Shown here: positions 55,789 to 64,000 of the stretch, piece by piece
How positions within the stretch are numbered: the first letter of the stretch is position 1
Layout: each line of letters opens with the position of its first letter
NCBI GenBank assembly: GCA_019634635.1
Contig: JAHCBB010000013.1
Location: 1 to 64,000, forward strand
Direction: 5' to 3'
DNA from: Verrucomicrobiia bacterium
GTDB taxonomy: Bacteria; Verrucomicrobiota; Verrucomicrobiia; Limisphaerales; UBA9464
Length of the DNA stretch: 64,000 bases
Program-made: the position numbers and the translations under genes
The notes under the pieces: model-generated
What the model saw: only the letters and a program-made list of their open reading frames with translations
Databases searched by the model: none
What the model was told of the DNA's origin: nothing

Positions 55789-58069
55789 GGGATCCACGCG
55801 GAGTTTTCCCCTCATTTCCCGCAGGCGGCTCCAAGGTGATGCGGTTGTCGAACCGGCGGATGACATCCGGATCGCGGGTCACGACCAGCAGGGTCCACGG
55901 ACGCCGCGGGTCGCACAGGTAGTCCAGGATCAAGTCAATTTCCTCCAGTTCGAACCCGTCGAGGGTGGTGTCGAGCATCAGCAACCTGGGGCGCGCCACG
56001 ATGGCGCGGGCCAGCAGCACCTGGCGTCGCTCGGTACCGGACATCGAGTGGCCCAGGAGGGAAATCGGCTCGTGAATTCCCTGGGGCAGGCGCTGAACCT
56101 TCCGGAGCAGATCCACGGCCTCCAGCGCCTCGCGAACCTCCGCCAGACCGACCTCATCGTTCCCAAGCCGGATGTTCTCGTAGAGCGTGCCATCGAAGAT
56201 CTCGTCGTCCCCATGCACCCGGGCCACCTGGCGCCGCAACTCCCTGCGGTTCCAGTGCCGCAGATCGAGTCCATCGAGGTCCAGATGCCCCGAGGCGGGT
56301 TCCCGGAGGCCATAGATCAGGTCAATGAGCGTGGTGCTGCCACTGGACGACGGGGCCACGATGGCGACCCGGGCGCCCGGGGTGAGGTGCAGATGGACTC
56401 CCCGCAGCACCGGGCGGTGCGGGAGGTACTCGAAATGCAGGTCGCGGACCACCAGCTCGGCGCCCCGTGGAGAGCGTGGAGGGGCCGAGGTTCCGGCATT
56501 GGATTCCACCTTCAGGTCCACCAGGTGCCCGACCTTGTCCACGGCGGTCAGGCAGTCATAGGCCGTCTCCAACTGCTTCCAGAACTTGGAAACGGCCCGG
56601 AGGGTCGCCGTGAGGATCAACTGGCTGGCGACCAGCTGACCCAGGGACAGCTGCCCGTTGAGCACCAGCAACCCACCCCAGCCCAGCAACACCACGGCCG
56701 CGGTGACCTCCAGTCCGAGCAGACCGATCACCTGACGGAACAGCACCCGAAAATGGGCCTGCCGTGCCTGAAGGTACAATCGGGCCAGCTCATCGGTGCG
56801 GTCGCAGGCCAGCTGGGTCCCCCCCGGGGCCTTGAACACGGTCGAGAACATGGCGACCTGCTGCAGCCAGCCCGCGGTCGCATACTTGATGCGGGACTCC
56901 TCGATGCTCGTCCACACGCCCCGGCGGCCCAGCCCCCAGATCACGGCGATGACCAGGACCAGCAGCCCCGCGTCAAACCAGAACAGCGACCAGGAGTAGA
57001 ACGCCAGCAGGATGGATCCGACGAGGAAGGTCAGCGCCACGTCCAGTCCATCGAGCAGCAGTTGGGCGGCGGCCTTCTGCAGGGTCATGATGTCAAAGAA
57101 GCGGTTCGTCAGTTCCGGACCGTGATGCCGGTCAAATTCGGACTGCCGGACCCGGGGCAGCCGCATGGCGAAATCAGCGGTGAAGCGGACGAAGATCCGG
57201 CGCTGGAGGCGCTCAATCAGGGTGAACGCGAGGGCCCGCACGAAGGCGTGCAACGCGAGAAACACGGCGAGAACGATGGTCAGGACCACCAGCGCCTGGA
57301 CGTACACCCGCTGCTGTCCGCCGAAACTGATGTTGCTCACCAGGGCATCCGCCGCCAGCGGCACGGTGAGATACAGCATCCCGGTCACCACCGCATAGCC
57401 CACCAGACTCCAAAGATCGCGCCACTCGAGCCGCGACAGGGCGAGGATGCGGGGAAACGGGGACGGGTGGCCGGCGGGACCGTGGCCGCCGGATCCGTGC
57501 CCATGGCCGCCCCCGCCCGCGCCGGCGGCACCGCCCGGGGGGCCGCCGGAGGACGGAGACGGGGATGCCGACAGCGGCTGGGCCGGCAGGTCGCGCTCGA
57601 CGGCCAGGCAGGTGAACAGCGTGTCCGTCCCTCCGCCAAGTTCCCGCGCCAGCACGCGCACGCGCGCAACCACCGGATCGTCCTCCAGGCCGCCCACCCG
57701 CACCTTGGACCAGCCGCGGCGCTGGAGGGTCAGGTACCTCGGAACCCCATCGCGGATCTGGACGATGGCCATGGGACGGTCGTCCCGGGCATGGTGCACC
57801 ACCTCCCGGAGCGGCATCCGCACCGGTGTTCCCCGCATCCCGCACGCCTCCACCACCCGCAACAGGCAGAGAAACGGCTCATCCTCGTCATCGCAGGGGA
57901 CTTCCCCGGGACGCGGCAACACCTGTCGGGCGACGGAACGGATTTCCCCGGGATCCACCTCGATGCCACACGCGAGCGCCAACTGCGTCACCGCTCCCGC
58001 AAGACGGCCCACCCCCGCCTCGTGACGGTCCCCGCCAGCCGCCGTGACCGGTTGCAGTGTGATTTCCAT
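55778..58069 (-). CDS. ABC exporter (C39-like/TMD/NBD) with a degenerate ATPase domain
   Basis: The 763-residue protein has three parts. Residues 1-160 resemble a C39 peptidase-like domain but lack its catalytic Cys (LLRVVEACGMRGTPVRMPLR). A Gly/His-rich linker (175-202) leads to six membrane helices (about 218-480). The nucleotide-binding domain (535-745) is unusual. The Walker A position reads APSSSGSTT (572-580) with Ser578 in place of the essential Lys. The Q-loop position has VHGDDEIF without Gln. The signature is MSGTERRQ (676-683). Walker B ends LLMLDTT, with Thr701 for the catalytic Glu. The switch His is Arg732 (VVTRDP). Overall fold motifs are kept, so it looks like a folded but inactive ATPase. 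It heads an operon with HlyD and TolC partners. Confidence 0.82.
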   Translation of the reverse strand: MEITLQPVTAAGGDRHEAGVGRLAGAVTQLALACGIEVDPGEIRSVARQVLPRPGEVPCDDEDEPFLCLLRVVEACGMRGTPVRMPLREVVHHARDDRPMAIVQIRDGVPRYLTLQRRGWSKVRVGGLEDDPVVARVRVLARELGGGTDTLFTCLAVERDLPAQPLSASPSPSSGGPPGGAAGAGGGGHGHGSGGHGPAGHPSPFPRILALSRLEWRDLWSLVGYAVVTGMLYLTVPLAADALVSNISFGGQQRVYVQALVVLTIVLAVFLALHAFVRALAFTLIERLQRRIFVRFTADFAMRLPRVRQSEFDRHHGPELTNRFFDIMTLQKAAAQLLLDGLDVALTFLVGSILLAFYSWSLFWFDAGLLVLVIAVIWGLGRRGVWTSIEESRIKYATAGWLQQVAMFSTVFKAPGGTQLACDRTDELARLYLQARQAHFRVLFRQVIGLLGLEVTAAVVLLGWGGLLVLNGQLSLGQLVASQLILTATLRAVSKFWKQLETAYDCLTAVDKVGHLVDLKVESNAGTSAPPRSPRGAELVVRDLHFEYLPHRPVLRGVHLHLTPGARVAIVAPSSSGSTTLIDLIYGLREPASGHLDLDGLDLRHWNRRELRRQVARVHGDDEIFDGTLYENIRLGNDEVGLAEVREALEAVDLLRKVQRLPQGIHEPISLLGHSMSGTERRQVLLARAIVARPRLLMLDTTLDGFELEEIDLILDYLCDPRRPWTLLVVTRDPDVIRRFDNRITLEPPAGNEGKTPRGSHDH

Positions 58070-58168
58070 GGATAAGCTTCAAGGAGGGCGCCGTCGGCAG
58101 TCCGGTGGGCCCCGGAAGCGGCCCGGCAACCCTCGGAGCGGCTGCCATGACCAGGACCGGACCCAAGT

Positions 58169-59167
58169 TCATTCGAAACCAGATCCGGCGGCGATTGATT
58201 TTATTGCTGATTCCGGCTGTGGCAAATCGGGCTGATCCCGTGCTGCAGGACGATCCCACCGATGGAACAAACCGCTCCCCACGGGGATCAGCACCGCGGC
58301 GGCGAGAAGCCCTGCCGGAACATCCAGCGCATAATGGTAGCGGCAATACACCGTCGAGACGCAGAGCAGGATCACCAGCGTCCCGTGGACCCAGCGCCAG
58401 GGCCGCAGATGACGCCAGGTGAACCAGAGCGTGGTCACGGCGATGGCGACATGGCTGCTGGGGAAGGCGGCACTGAGGGCCTCAAAATTCCGGTAAATGA
58501 AGGCCATCAGCTGGAAGAAGGGCCCATGGATGACCGTCTCGGGATACGCGGGCAGCGGCAGGTCCGGATGGCGCCAGGCGTACCAGTCACGTTCCGGGGT
58601 CGGCCGGAAAAGCAACCGGGGACCGATCACCGGCACCACCATGTACAGGAGGTAGCAGGCGTAGAAGACGAACGAGACCACGGCGATGAACTGACGAAAA
58701 ACCGGCGGGTTCCGGACGAGGAACAGGAGCGCCAGCCCGGCGATCATGAGGTAGTAGCTCGCGTACGAGGCATACATCAGTTCGCTCACCCAAACGGAGG
58801 GAAATGCGTCCATGAGGCGCACGCTCGGCTGCCCCCCGAACACGCGGTCCTCCCATCGGAGCAACACCGGGTCGAGCCGTGGCCAGCCCAGCAGGCGATT
58901 GACCAGTTCCGTCTCCCGGAAGAACGCGGTGTACAGGAGGATTGGATAAATCTCCCGCAGGAAGCGAAGCCCACGGCCGGCCCGCCCTGAGGCCTCCCGG
59001 GCCACCAACCCATGGATGGCCAGCATCACCACCCCGTGACCCGCGACCAGCCACCCTGCCCCGGGAGGCGCCTGCCGATGCAGCCATCCCACCACGGCCG
59101 CCACCACAACCAGGAACCCCTGTGTGGACCAATCCACGAACCGGTAGGCGCGGAAGGTGCGGCCCAT
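58169..59167 (-). CDS. PAP2-superfamily membrane phosphatase or inositol-phosphotransferase-like enzyme
   Basis: The 332-residue protein, started at MGRTFRAYRFVDWSTQGFLV, has about eight membrane helices. It has the PAP2 motifs ALSAAFPSSHVAIAVTTLWF (PSxH) and STVYCRYHYALDVPAGLL (catalytic His and Asp). A preceding IGPRLLFRP resembles the first motif. The arrangement with long N-terminal helices is like AUR1/inositol-phosphorylceramide synthase-type members, but lipid phosphatase activity is equally possible. It lies 99 bases upstream of the exporter operon on the same strand. Confidence 0.75.
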   Translation of the reverse strand: MGRTFRAYRFVDWSTQGFLVVVAAVVGWLHRQAPPGAGWLVAGHGVVMLAIHGLVAREASGRAGRGLRFLREIYPILLYTAFFRETELVNRLLGWPRLDPVLLRWEDRVFGGQPSVRLMDAFPSVWVSELMYASYASYYLMIAGLALLFLVRNPPVFRQFIAVVSFVFYACYLLYMVVPVIGPRLLFRPTPERDWYAWRHPDLPLPAYPETVIHGPFFQLMAFIYRNFEALSAAFPSSHVAIAVTTLWFTWRHLRPWRWVHGTLVILLCVSTVYCRYHYALDVPAGLLAAAVLIPVGSGLFHRWDRPAARDQPDLPQPESAIKSIAAGSGFE

Positions 59168-59301
59168 GGACGCACGCCACCGCGAAACTCCCTGGGGGTC
59201 GGATCGGAACCCTCGGATCATCGGCCGCGAAAGGACGCGGAGGACGTGCCGGTCAACGGGGCGGGCGGGATTCGGGCACCGGACGCAGAACCTCTGACCG
59301 G

Positions 59302-59862
59302 TCAGGGTTTGGCGACCGCCGGCACCGCCGCCGCTGCCGGCACCGTCACCGGCTTCGGCACAGGGTCCGGAGCATCCTCCTCAGCCTGCTCCGTGGCCTC
59401 CGCAGGATCGGCGATGGCGCCGTCCGACTCCGGTTCGGGATGCTCGGCAAGCCATGCCGCGGCCTCCTCGTTGCCCCGCTCGGCGGCCAGGGAATACAAC
59501 CGCCGGGCCTCCACCGGATCTGCGGGGACGCCGTTCCCCTCCTCCATGCGCTTGGCCAGATCAAAGGCCGCATCGGCGGAGCCGTCCTCGATCCGTTGCT
59601 TCAGGAACGCCACCACCCGTTCGTCCACCGCCGCCTGGGCCGCGGCGCTCCGGGGAACCGGTGCCGCCGGCGCGGGGGTTGCAACGCGGTAGGGGACGGC
59701 CGGAGCGGGGGCGGGACGTGGCGGCGCCTGGGTCGCGCCGCCGGTGGCCTTGTCGAGGGACTGCCGGATGCGGCCGACGGACTGCGCATCTGCCGGAGGG
59801 GTGGCGAGCAGCAGCAGGGCCATTGAGACGAGGGAAGGCGGGAGGAGGCGCGTCGTCTTCAT
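59302..59862 (-). CDS. Secreted Sel1-repeat protein
   Basis: The 186-residue protein has a signal peptide (LLPPSLVSMALLLLATPPAD) after the chosen ATG. A Pro/Ala-rich stretch follows, then a Sel1-like repeat (AAFDLAKRMEEGNGVPADPV, EARRLYSLAAERGNEEAAAW). It ends in an acidic, Pro-rich tail. Sel1 repeats form paired helices that bind other proteins. The upstream extension to 59946 contains no better start. It lies between the ABC permease and PAP2 genes on the same strand. Its partner is unknown. Confidence 0.65.
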   Translation of the reverse strand: MKTTRLLPPSLVSMALLLLATPPADAQSVGRIRQSLDKATGGATQAPPRPAPAPAVPYRVATPAPAAPVPRSAAAQAAVDERVVAFLKQRIEDGSADAAFDLAKRMEEGNGVPADPVEARRLYSLAAERGNEEAAAWLAEHPEPESDGAIADPAEATEQAEEDAPDPVPKPVTVPAAAAVPAVAKP

Positions 59863-59950
59863 GGGGGTAAGAACGCATGAGACCCGACTCTTGGCCAGTG
59901 TTTCCGGGAGTTCTCCGGGGTCCCGCCCGCCCCGGGTTCCCGGCATCCGC

Positions 59951-61696
59951 TCACAATTCGGTGGCCGCCACCCGCCTGAGGCCGAGCCGGAGCGGCAACC
60001 ATCCCGCCAGGGCGCTCAACAGCAGGAATGCCGTCCAGGCCACCGCCGCCCGGCCCGGGGCGAAGCCCTCCATGGTATCCGGACGCCATCCCCACGGGCT
60101 TCCGACCGCAAGCAACACCACCGAAACGACGATGTAGAGGAAGCTCAACACGAGGCAGAACGTGCCCCCGAAGCCGCTCACGATCTTCCCCGGGTTGGTC
60201 TCGCGGAAGTTGGGGTAGAGAGCGCCCAGGCCCACGGCGATGCCGTTCAGGGTGAAGGTCATCACCGTGACCGTGACCCCGAAGAACAGCAACTGGGGCC
60301 ACTCCAGGCCAAGCATCGAGCAGGACAGCAGGGTGAGCCCCAGGGTGACGACCAGCGTCGCGCCGCCGGCCAGCCAGAACTTCAGGCGCACGACGCGGAC
60401 GAGTCCGATCGGCGCGAGTCCCACGACCCAGACCCGCTTGCCCTCGAGCGAAAACTGGGGAAACACAAATCGCGTGGTGAGGGTGGCGAGGTTGAGGGCG
60501 CAGGCACCGAGGTTGAGGTAGCTCACCAGGGAGATCCAGAAGGGGGAGTCGAGCTGCCTGGTGAAATGGCGCAGGTTGATGATGTACACCGCGAGCAGGC
60601 CGAACAGAACCAGGGTCTGGCCCCACTGGGTGGTGTCCCGCCAGAAGACCCGGAGGTCCTTGGACACCAGCGCCTGCACGTCCGGCGGCAGCACGCCGCG
60701 CCAGCCCAGCAACCGCTCGAGCACCGGACGCGGCCAGGCGGGGGCCCGTCGGGATGGCCCCGCGCGCGGCCGGGGCAGCCATCGGGAGAACAGGCCGCCG
60801 CGGCTGTGTACGGTGCTGGTCGCCTCGTAGAACGGGGGGCCGAGGTATTGGGCCGCCAGGGTGCCGAAGAACAGCACATGGCTCAGGAGCACGAGGGCGA
60901 AGAACACCGCGGTACGCACCGTCCCCTCGCTCCAATTCTGGACACTGGCGCTCAACCAGTAGCTGGGGAGCAGCGGGAACTGGGCAAAGCGCGTGTTGTC
61001 GAGCAGCCGGTCAATCACCGCGAGCACCCGGGTCTCGAGCATCTCGTCGGTGATCGGTTCCGGACGCAGCCGGAAGAACATCAGGCCCACCACGGCGGTC
61101 ATTCCCACCAGCAGGAGCACCTGGAAGCCCCGGCGGTCGAGGAACCGAGCCACGGCAACCGCCAGCCAGCATCCGGCGATGCCTGGCAGCATCACGAACA
61201 GCGCGATCATCACCAGCACGCCGGGGTAGAACATCCAGCCCACCCGCTGGACGAGCCCGTACGCGGCAAGCAGCGGGGCGATGAGGAACACGAAAGCCCA
61301 GGAGGCCAGCAGCGTGGATTCGATCAGCTTCCACTGGAGCACCGTGCGATAGGGGATCGGCAGGGTGAGCAGGAACGCCGTCTCGCGGTTTCGGAAGAGG
61401 TTGGTGTAGCCGATGACCAGGTTGGAGAGCAGCAGCAGGGCGAACAGGAAGGCGAAGAGCAGATACAGCAACCGCTCCACCAGCAGCCCGCCAAGCCCGG
61501 GAAAGCGGGAGAGGAACCGCAGGCCGGCATAGAACAGGGTGAACGCCAGTGCGAGATAGCCGGCGAGGAACACACCGACCATTCCCAGGAGCAGCCACGA
61601 CTGCTCCCGGAGCGCCAGGACACGCCGCCACGCCGAGCGCAACGCCACCCCGACGATCAGCCGGAGGGCGCCGGGGGAGTCCACGGAGGCGGTCAT
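59951..61696 (-). CDS. ABC-2-like transporter permease, large
   Basis: The 581-residue protein has many hydrophobic helices grouped in two halves. One contains GVFLAGYLALAFTLFYAGL, LLYLLFAFLFALLLLSNLVI and LFRNRETAFLLTLPI. The other contains LVSKDLRVFWRDTTQWGQTL, VRLKFWLAGGATLVVTLGLT and GKIVSGFGGTFCLVLSFLYI. A cytosolic stretch rich in Arg and Pro separates them. This is the layout of the large bacterial exporters whose ATPase has a LSHGTRQR signature, as in the gene 47 bases upstream. The substrate is unknown. ATG 61696 follows a GTG two codons earlier that could also serve. Confidence 0.8.
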   Translation of the reverse strand: MTASVDSPGALRLIVGVALRSAWRRVLALREQSWLLLGMVGVFLAGYLALAFTLFYAGLRFLSRFPGLGGLLVERLLYLLFAFLFALLLLSNLVIGYTNLFRNRETAFLLTLPIPYRTVLQWKLIESTLLASWAFVFLIAPLLAAYGLVQRVGWMFYPGVLVMIALFVMLPGIAGCWLAVAVARFLDRRGFQVLLLVGMTAVVGLMFFRLRPEPITDEMLETRVLAVIDRLLDNTRFAQFPLLPSYWLSASVQNWSEGTVRTAVFFALVLLSHVLFFGTLAAQYLGPPFYEATSTVHSRGGLFSRWLPRPRAGPSRRAPAWPRPVLERLLGWRGVLPPDVQALVSKDLRVFWRDTTQWGQTLVLFGLLAVYIINLRHFTRQLDSPFWISLVSYLNLGACALNLATLTTRFVFPQFSLEGKRVWVVGLAPIGLVRVVRLKFWLAGGATLVVTLGLTLLSCSMLGLEWPQLLFFGVTVTVMTFTLNGIAVGLGALYPNFRETNPGKIVSGFGGTFCLVLSFLYIVVSVVLLAVGSPWGWRPDTMEGFAPGRAAVAWTAFLLLSALAGWLPLRLGLRRVAATEL

Positions 61697-61743
61697 GGGC
61701 ACAAGGAGGGCGGCGGCAGGAGTCGCGAGTCAGGCGTCAGGCG

Positions 61744-62496
61744 TCAGGCGGGCGGACCCGCCGGCAGGCTCTCCGGTTCATCTTCGGTGATCGCCAGGAA
61801 CGCCGCCTCGAGGGCCACGTCGGCTCCGGAGCGCATCCGGATTTCCGCCGGCGGCCCGACCGCCAGCAACCGGCCGCGGTGGATGATGCCGACGCGGTCT
61901 GCGAGTTCCTCGGCAACCGGAATCTGGTGGGTGCTGAGGAAGACCGTCATGCCCGCCCGCGACCGTTCCCGCAGCAGATCCTTGACCACACGCGCATGAT
62001 GCGGGTCGAGGCCCACCATGGGCTCGTCAATCACGAACACCTCCGGACCGTGCAGCAGCGCGCTGGCGATGGCCACCCGCTGGCGGGTGCCGTGGCTGAG
62101 GCCCTCGATGGGCTTCTCCAGCCATTCGCCCAAGTGGAACCGGACGATCAATTCCTCCGAAGCCGCCCGGATCGCCGGCTCGCTCATGCGGAAGAGCCGT
62201 CCGGTGAAGCGGAGAAATTCCCACGGCGTGAGCTTGTCGTACAGGAACGGAAAGTCGGGCACGTAGCTCAGCCGGGCCCGGGCCTCCAGGGGCTGCGACT
62301 GCACATCGAATCCAGCCACCCGCACCGTCCCGGAATCCGGTCGGATCAGGCCGACGATCATCTTGATGAGGGTCGTCTTGCCGGCGGCATTCGGCCCGAG
62401 CACGCAAAAGAATTCCCCGCGAGGAATGGTCAACGAGACGCCGTCCACCGCGCGCACGTCCCCAAAGTGCTTCACCAGTTCCTTGAACTCGATCAC
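61744..62496 (-). CDS. ABC transporter ATP-binding protein
   Basis: The 250-residue protein starts at a GTG overlapping the stop of the upstream gene (GTGA). An ATG 11 codons earlier is also possible. All ATPase motifs are intact: LGPNAAGKTTLIKMIVGL (Walker A), the signature GLSHGTRQRVAIASALLHGP, VFVIDEPMVGLDPHH (Walker B with Glu) and LSTHQI (switch His). It should power the permease encoded just downstream. It contrasts with the degenerate exporter ATPase at 55778, which lacks each of these residues. Confidence 0.9.
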   Translation of the reverse strand: MIEFKELVKHFGDVRAVDGVSLTIPRGEFFCVLGPNAAGKTTLIKMIVGLIRPDSGTVRVAGFDVQSQPLEARARLSYVPDFPFLYDKLTPWEFLRFTGRLFRMSEPAIRAASEELIVRFHLGEWLEKPIEGLSHGTRQRVAIASALLHGPEVFVIDEPMVGLDPHHARVVKDLLRERSRAGMTVFLSTHQIPVAEELADRVGIIHRGRLLAVGPPAEIRMRSGADVALEAAFLAITEDEPESLPAGPPA

Positions 62497-63317
62497 GGCG
62501 CCCCTCCAGTCGGGCGGACTCCGGTCCATGGCAGCGCTTCGTTGACGAGCATCAACTGATCCGGAAGCCGCACCTGCAGCACCTCACCCGCCCGGCTGAG
62601 GTCCACCACGATCTCATGGCGGTCCAACGCCACCACCCGGATGCGAAACACGCGCATCCGGTTGCGTCCCACCTGAAGCCAGTCGTTCCGCGCCTCCCAC
62701 CGGACCGCCTGACGCCACTGGTCCGGCTGCATCCGGGTCAGTCCGGACGTGACAACCTCCGGAACGAACGCCGCATACGGTCCCAGCAGCGGGCCCAACT
62801 GGCGGACATCGCGGGGCGAAAACCATTGCTCCCAGGAGTTCCGGCCCTCCTCAAACCGGAGCCGGATGCGATCGTCACCGGCCTTCGCCGAAATCTCCCA
62901 GGTGGCCGGCCGCTGAAAGAGTCGCACGGAGAACTCCTTCCAGGTGCGATTCGTGTCGAGTTCGGCATGCAACAGCACCCGCCAGCGGTCCGAGGGGGTG
63001 CTTCCGGTGAGATTCAGGTCCAGGTCCAGGCTGTAGCCGACGGCGATCACCATGCCCTCCAACGCCGCCGCACCCCGCGGCCGGGCGTCGGTGGCCTCCA
63101 GCACGCTCGGCACCCAGCGGAGCACGCCCAGGGTTTCCCCACGATGCCGCACCAGGAGCACCGAGGCGTCCGGCGCACTCAGGAGCCGGTCCATGACGGT
63201 GTCCAGCGGCACCTGGGACAACCCCTCACGGCCGCGCCCGAACTCCGAGCGCCAGAGCAGGAGGTTCATGATCACCCAGAAGAGGGCCACCACGACGGTC
63301 AGCATCCGCGGGATCAT
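62493..63317 (-). CDS. Membrane-anchored hypothetical protein coupled to the ABC genes
   Basis: Not recognised. The 274-residue protein has a single N-terminal membrane anchor (MIPRMLTVVVALFWVIMNLL) and then a beta-rich soluble part, with ATWEISAKAGDDRIRLRFEE, MRVFRIRVVALDRHEIVVDL and GEVLQVRLPDQLMLVNEAL. It overlaps the ABC ATPase gene by 4 bases, so it is probably an extracytoplasmic partner of the transporter. The downstream order (partner, ATPase, permease) on one strand supports this. Confidence 0.65.
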   Translation of the reverse strand: MIPRMLTVVVALFWVIMNLLLWRSEFGRGREGLSQVPLDTVMDRLLSAPDASVLLVRHRGETLGVLRWVPSVLEATDARPRGAAALEGMVIAVGYSLDLDLNLTGSTPSDRWRVLLHAELDTNRTWKEFSVRLFQRPATWEISAKAGDDRIRLRFEEGRNSWEQWFSPRDVRQLGPLLGPYAAFVPEVVTSGLTRMQPDQWRQAVRWEARNDWLQVGRNRMRVFRIRVVALDRHEIVVDLSRAGEVLQVRLPDQLMLVNEALPWTGVRPTGGAP

Positions 63318-63356
63318 GTCACGAGGGCGGGATCACCCCGCAGCCGGGGGCCGGGT

Positions 63357-63995
63357 TCACGGATTGGGCACATTGACGACCTGGCCGGGGCGCATCCGGT
63401 TCGGGTTCAACCCGGGATTGGCCGCCATGAATGCCTGGGTGCTGATCCCGGCGCGGCGCGCGATGGCCGCAGGGGTGTCGCCGCTGCGCACCACGTAGGC
63501 CCGCATGCGGGATGCGGGGCGGGCGGGCGGGCGGGTCGCCGAAGGACGCGGCGGCGTGACCGCCTGGCGGGACGATGGAGCGGGCGACGGGGTGGACGAC
63601 GGAGAAGGCGTCTGCGGGCTCCGCACGGAGGGTGACGGGGAGGGCGACTGCAGACTCCGTACCGCGCGCGACGGGGCGGGCGTTTGGGCCGACGGGGCGG
63701 AGGCGGACGGTCCGCGAACCACCGGGCCTCGCGGCGGCTCCGGATCCGCGCGCTGCCGCACCGAGGGTGCCGGAGCCGGGTCTGCGACCAGTGCAGGCGG
63801 GGCCGTCGCCTGCGCGGGGGGCGCGGCCCGCTGGCCGGCGTCCTTGAGACGGCCGATCTCGTCGCGCAGCTTGGCGATCGCATCGTCCCTCTCCGCCAAC
63901 CGGCGCCGCAGGTCCGCGATCGTCGCGTCGGTCTGCCGCTGGCCGATCCGGTCGCTGAATTCCACCGCAAGGTTGAAGTCGCAGGACTCGATCAT
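63357..63995 (-). CDS. LysM-domain protein (N-terminus possibly beyond the window edge)
   Basis: The visible part has a helical, charged N-terminal region (ATIADLRRRLAERDDAIAKL, then RDEIGRLKD, likely coiled coil). A long Pro/Ser/Arg-rich linker follows, then a C-terminal LysM domain (YVVRSGDTPAAIARRAGIST, then AFMAANPGLNPNRMRPGQVV). LysM binds peptidoglycan. The ATG at 63995 is five bases from the window end, so the true start may lie outside. The frame appears to start with MIESCDFNLAVEFSDR, without a signal peptide. It precedes the ABC-associated gene by 39 bases on the same strand. Confidence 0.75.
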   Translation of the reverse strand: MIESCDFNLAVEFSDRIGQRQTDATIADLRRRLAERDDAIAKLRDEIGRLKDAGQRAAPPAQATAPPALVADPAPAPSVRQRADPEPPRGPVVRGPSASAPSAQTPAPSRAVRSLQSPSPSPSVRSPQTPSPSSTPSPAPSSRQAVTPPRPSATRPPARPASRMRAYVVRSGDTPAAIARRAGISTQAFMAANPGLNPNRMRPGQVVNVPNP

Positions 63996-64000
63996 CTGGT

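Overview
The window is high-GC bacterial chromosome and looks like Verrucomicrobiota or a close PVC-group relative. The reasons are a PVC-type dehydrogenase ending in a CxxCH haem site (16156-19227), a DUF1549/DUF1553 plus DUF1501 gene pair (19409-23528), a prepilin-like protein of the type these phyla carry in many copies (52038-52844), and a very high density of short dispersed intergenic repeats. The class assignment is inference; no rRNA gene is present.

Layout. 1-2957 is an accessory patch: an antitoxin with a broken nucleotidyltransferase toxin, a pentameric ligand-gated ion channel, a PIN-domain remnant and two 165-bp MITE-like elements. 2958-12953 holds a CHASE2 adenylate cyclase with three small co-directional genes, tRNA-Val, a Xer recombinase, a RelE-like toxin, a sulfotransferase, an aminotransferase and myo-inositol oxygenase. 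12989-16107 adds a Uma2 remnant, two parts of a sugar ABC importer and a WecG-type glycosyltransferase. 16156-27290 carries the PVC oxidoreductase set, a repeat block, an alpha-glucan phosphorylase and a secreted cyclase-family hydrolase.

27311-38978 is the most unusual part: a decayed type I-G (formerly I-U) CRISPR-Cas locus. Two cas3 pieces, csx17, csb1, csb2 and the Cas1 half of a cas4-cas1 fusion are all internally deleted or frameshifted. cas2, the Cas4 half and an array of 13 perfect 36-bp repeats (plus one truncated repeat) survive. Both edges are bounded by tandem, same-orientation copies of the same 165-bp MITE-like element found at 2254 and 2733. The left block joins the truncated cas3 and the right block follows the truncated last repeat. 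A RelE/antitoxin pair, a frameshifted Fic gene, a small kinase-like protein and two related Cys-rich proteins (one with DUF6398) sit among the cas remains.

39131-48319 holds an amino-acid permease, a frameshifted ISAs1 transposase with a DruA/DUF4338 domain, a cNMP-binding histidine kinase overlapping an AbgT-type transporter, a three-gene YqjD/YqjE-like membrane set, a Tat-exported Gfo/Idh/MocA oxidoreductase, HPr and gatC. 48369-50981 is a DUF3516-type helicase whose upstream region is a 1-kb repeat block. 52898-58069 is a three-gene export operon (ABC exporter, HlyD adaptor, TolC) in which the ABC ATPase has lost all of its catalytic residues. The window ends with a PAP2 enzyme, a Sel1 protein, an ABC permease/ATPase pair with a membrane partner, and a LysM protein that may be cut by the window edge.

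Integration. Overlapping start/stop codons (ATGA or GTGA) tie together the cyclase and its neighbour, the two importer genes, kinase and AbgT, HlyD and TolC, and the ABC ATPase with its partner. The importer parts followed by inositol oxygenase suggest uptake and oxidation of a cyclitol or sugar. The CRISPR interference and adaptation machinery is predicted to be inactive, so the array would be a frozen record.
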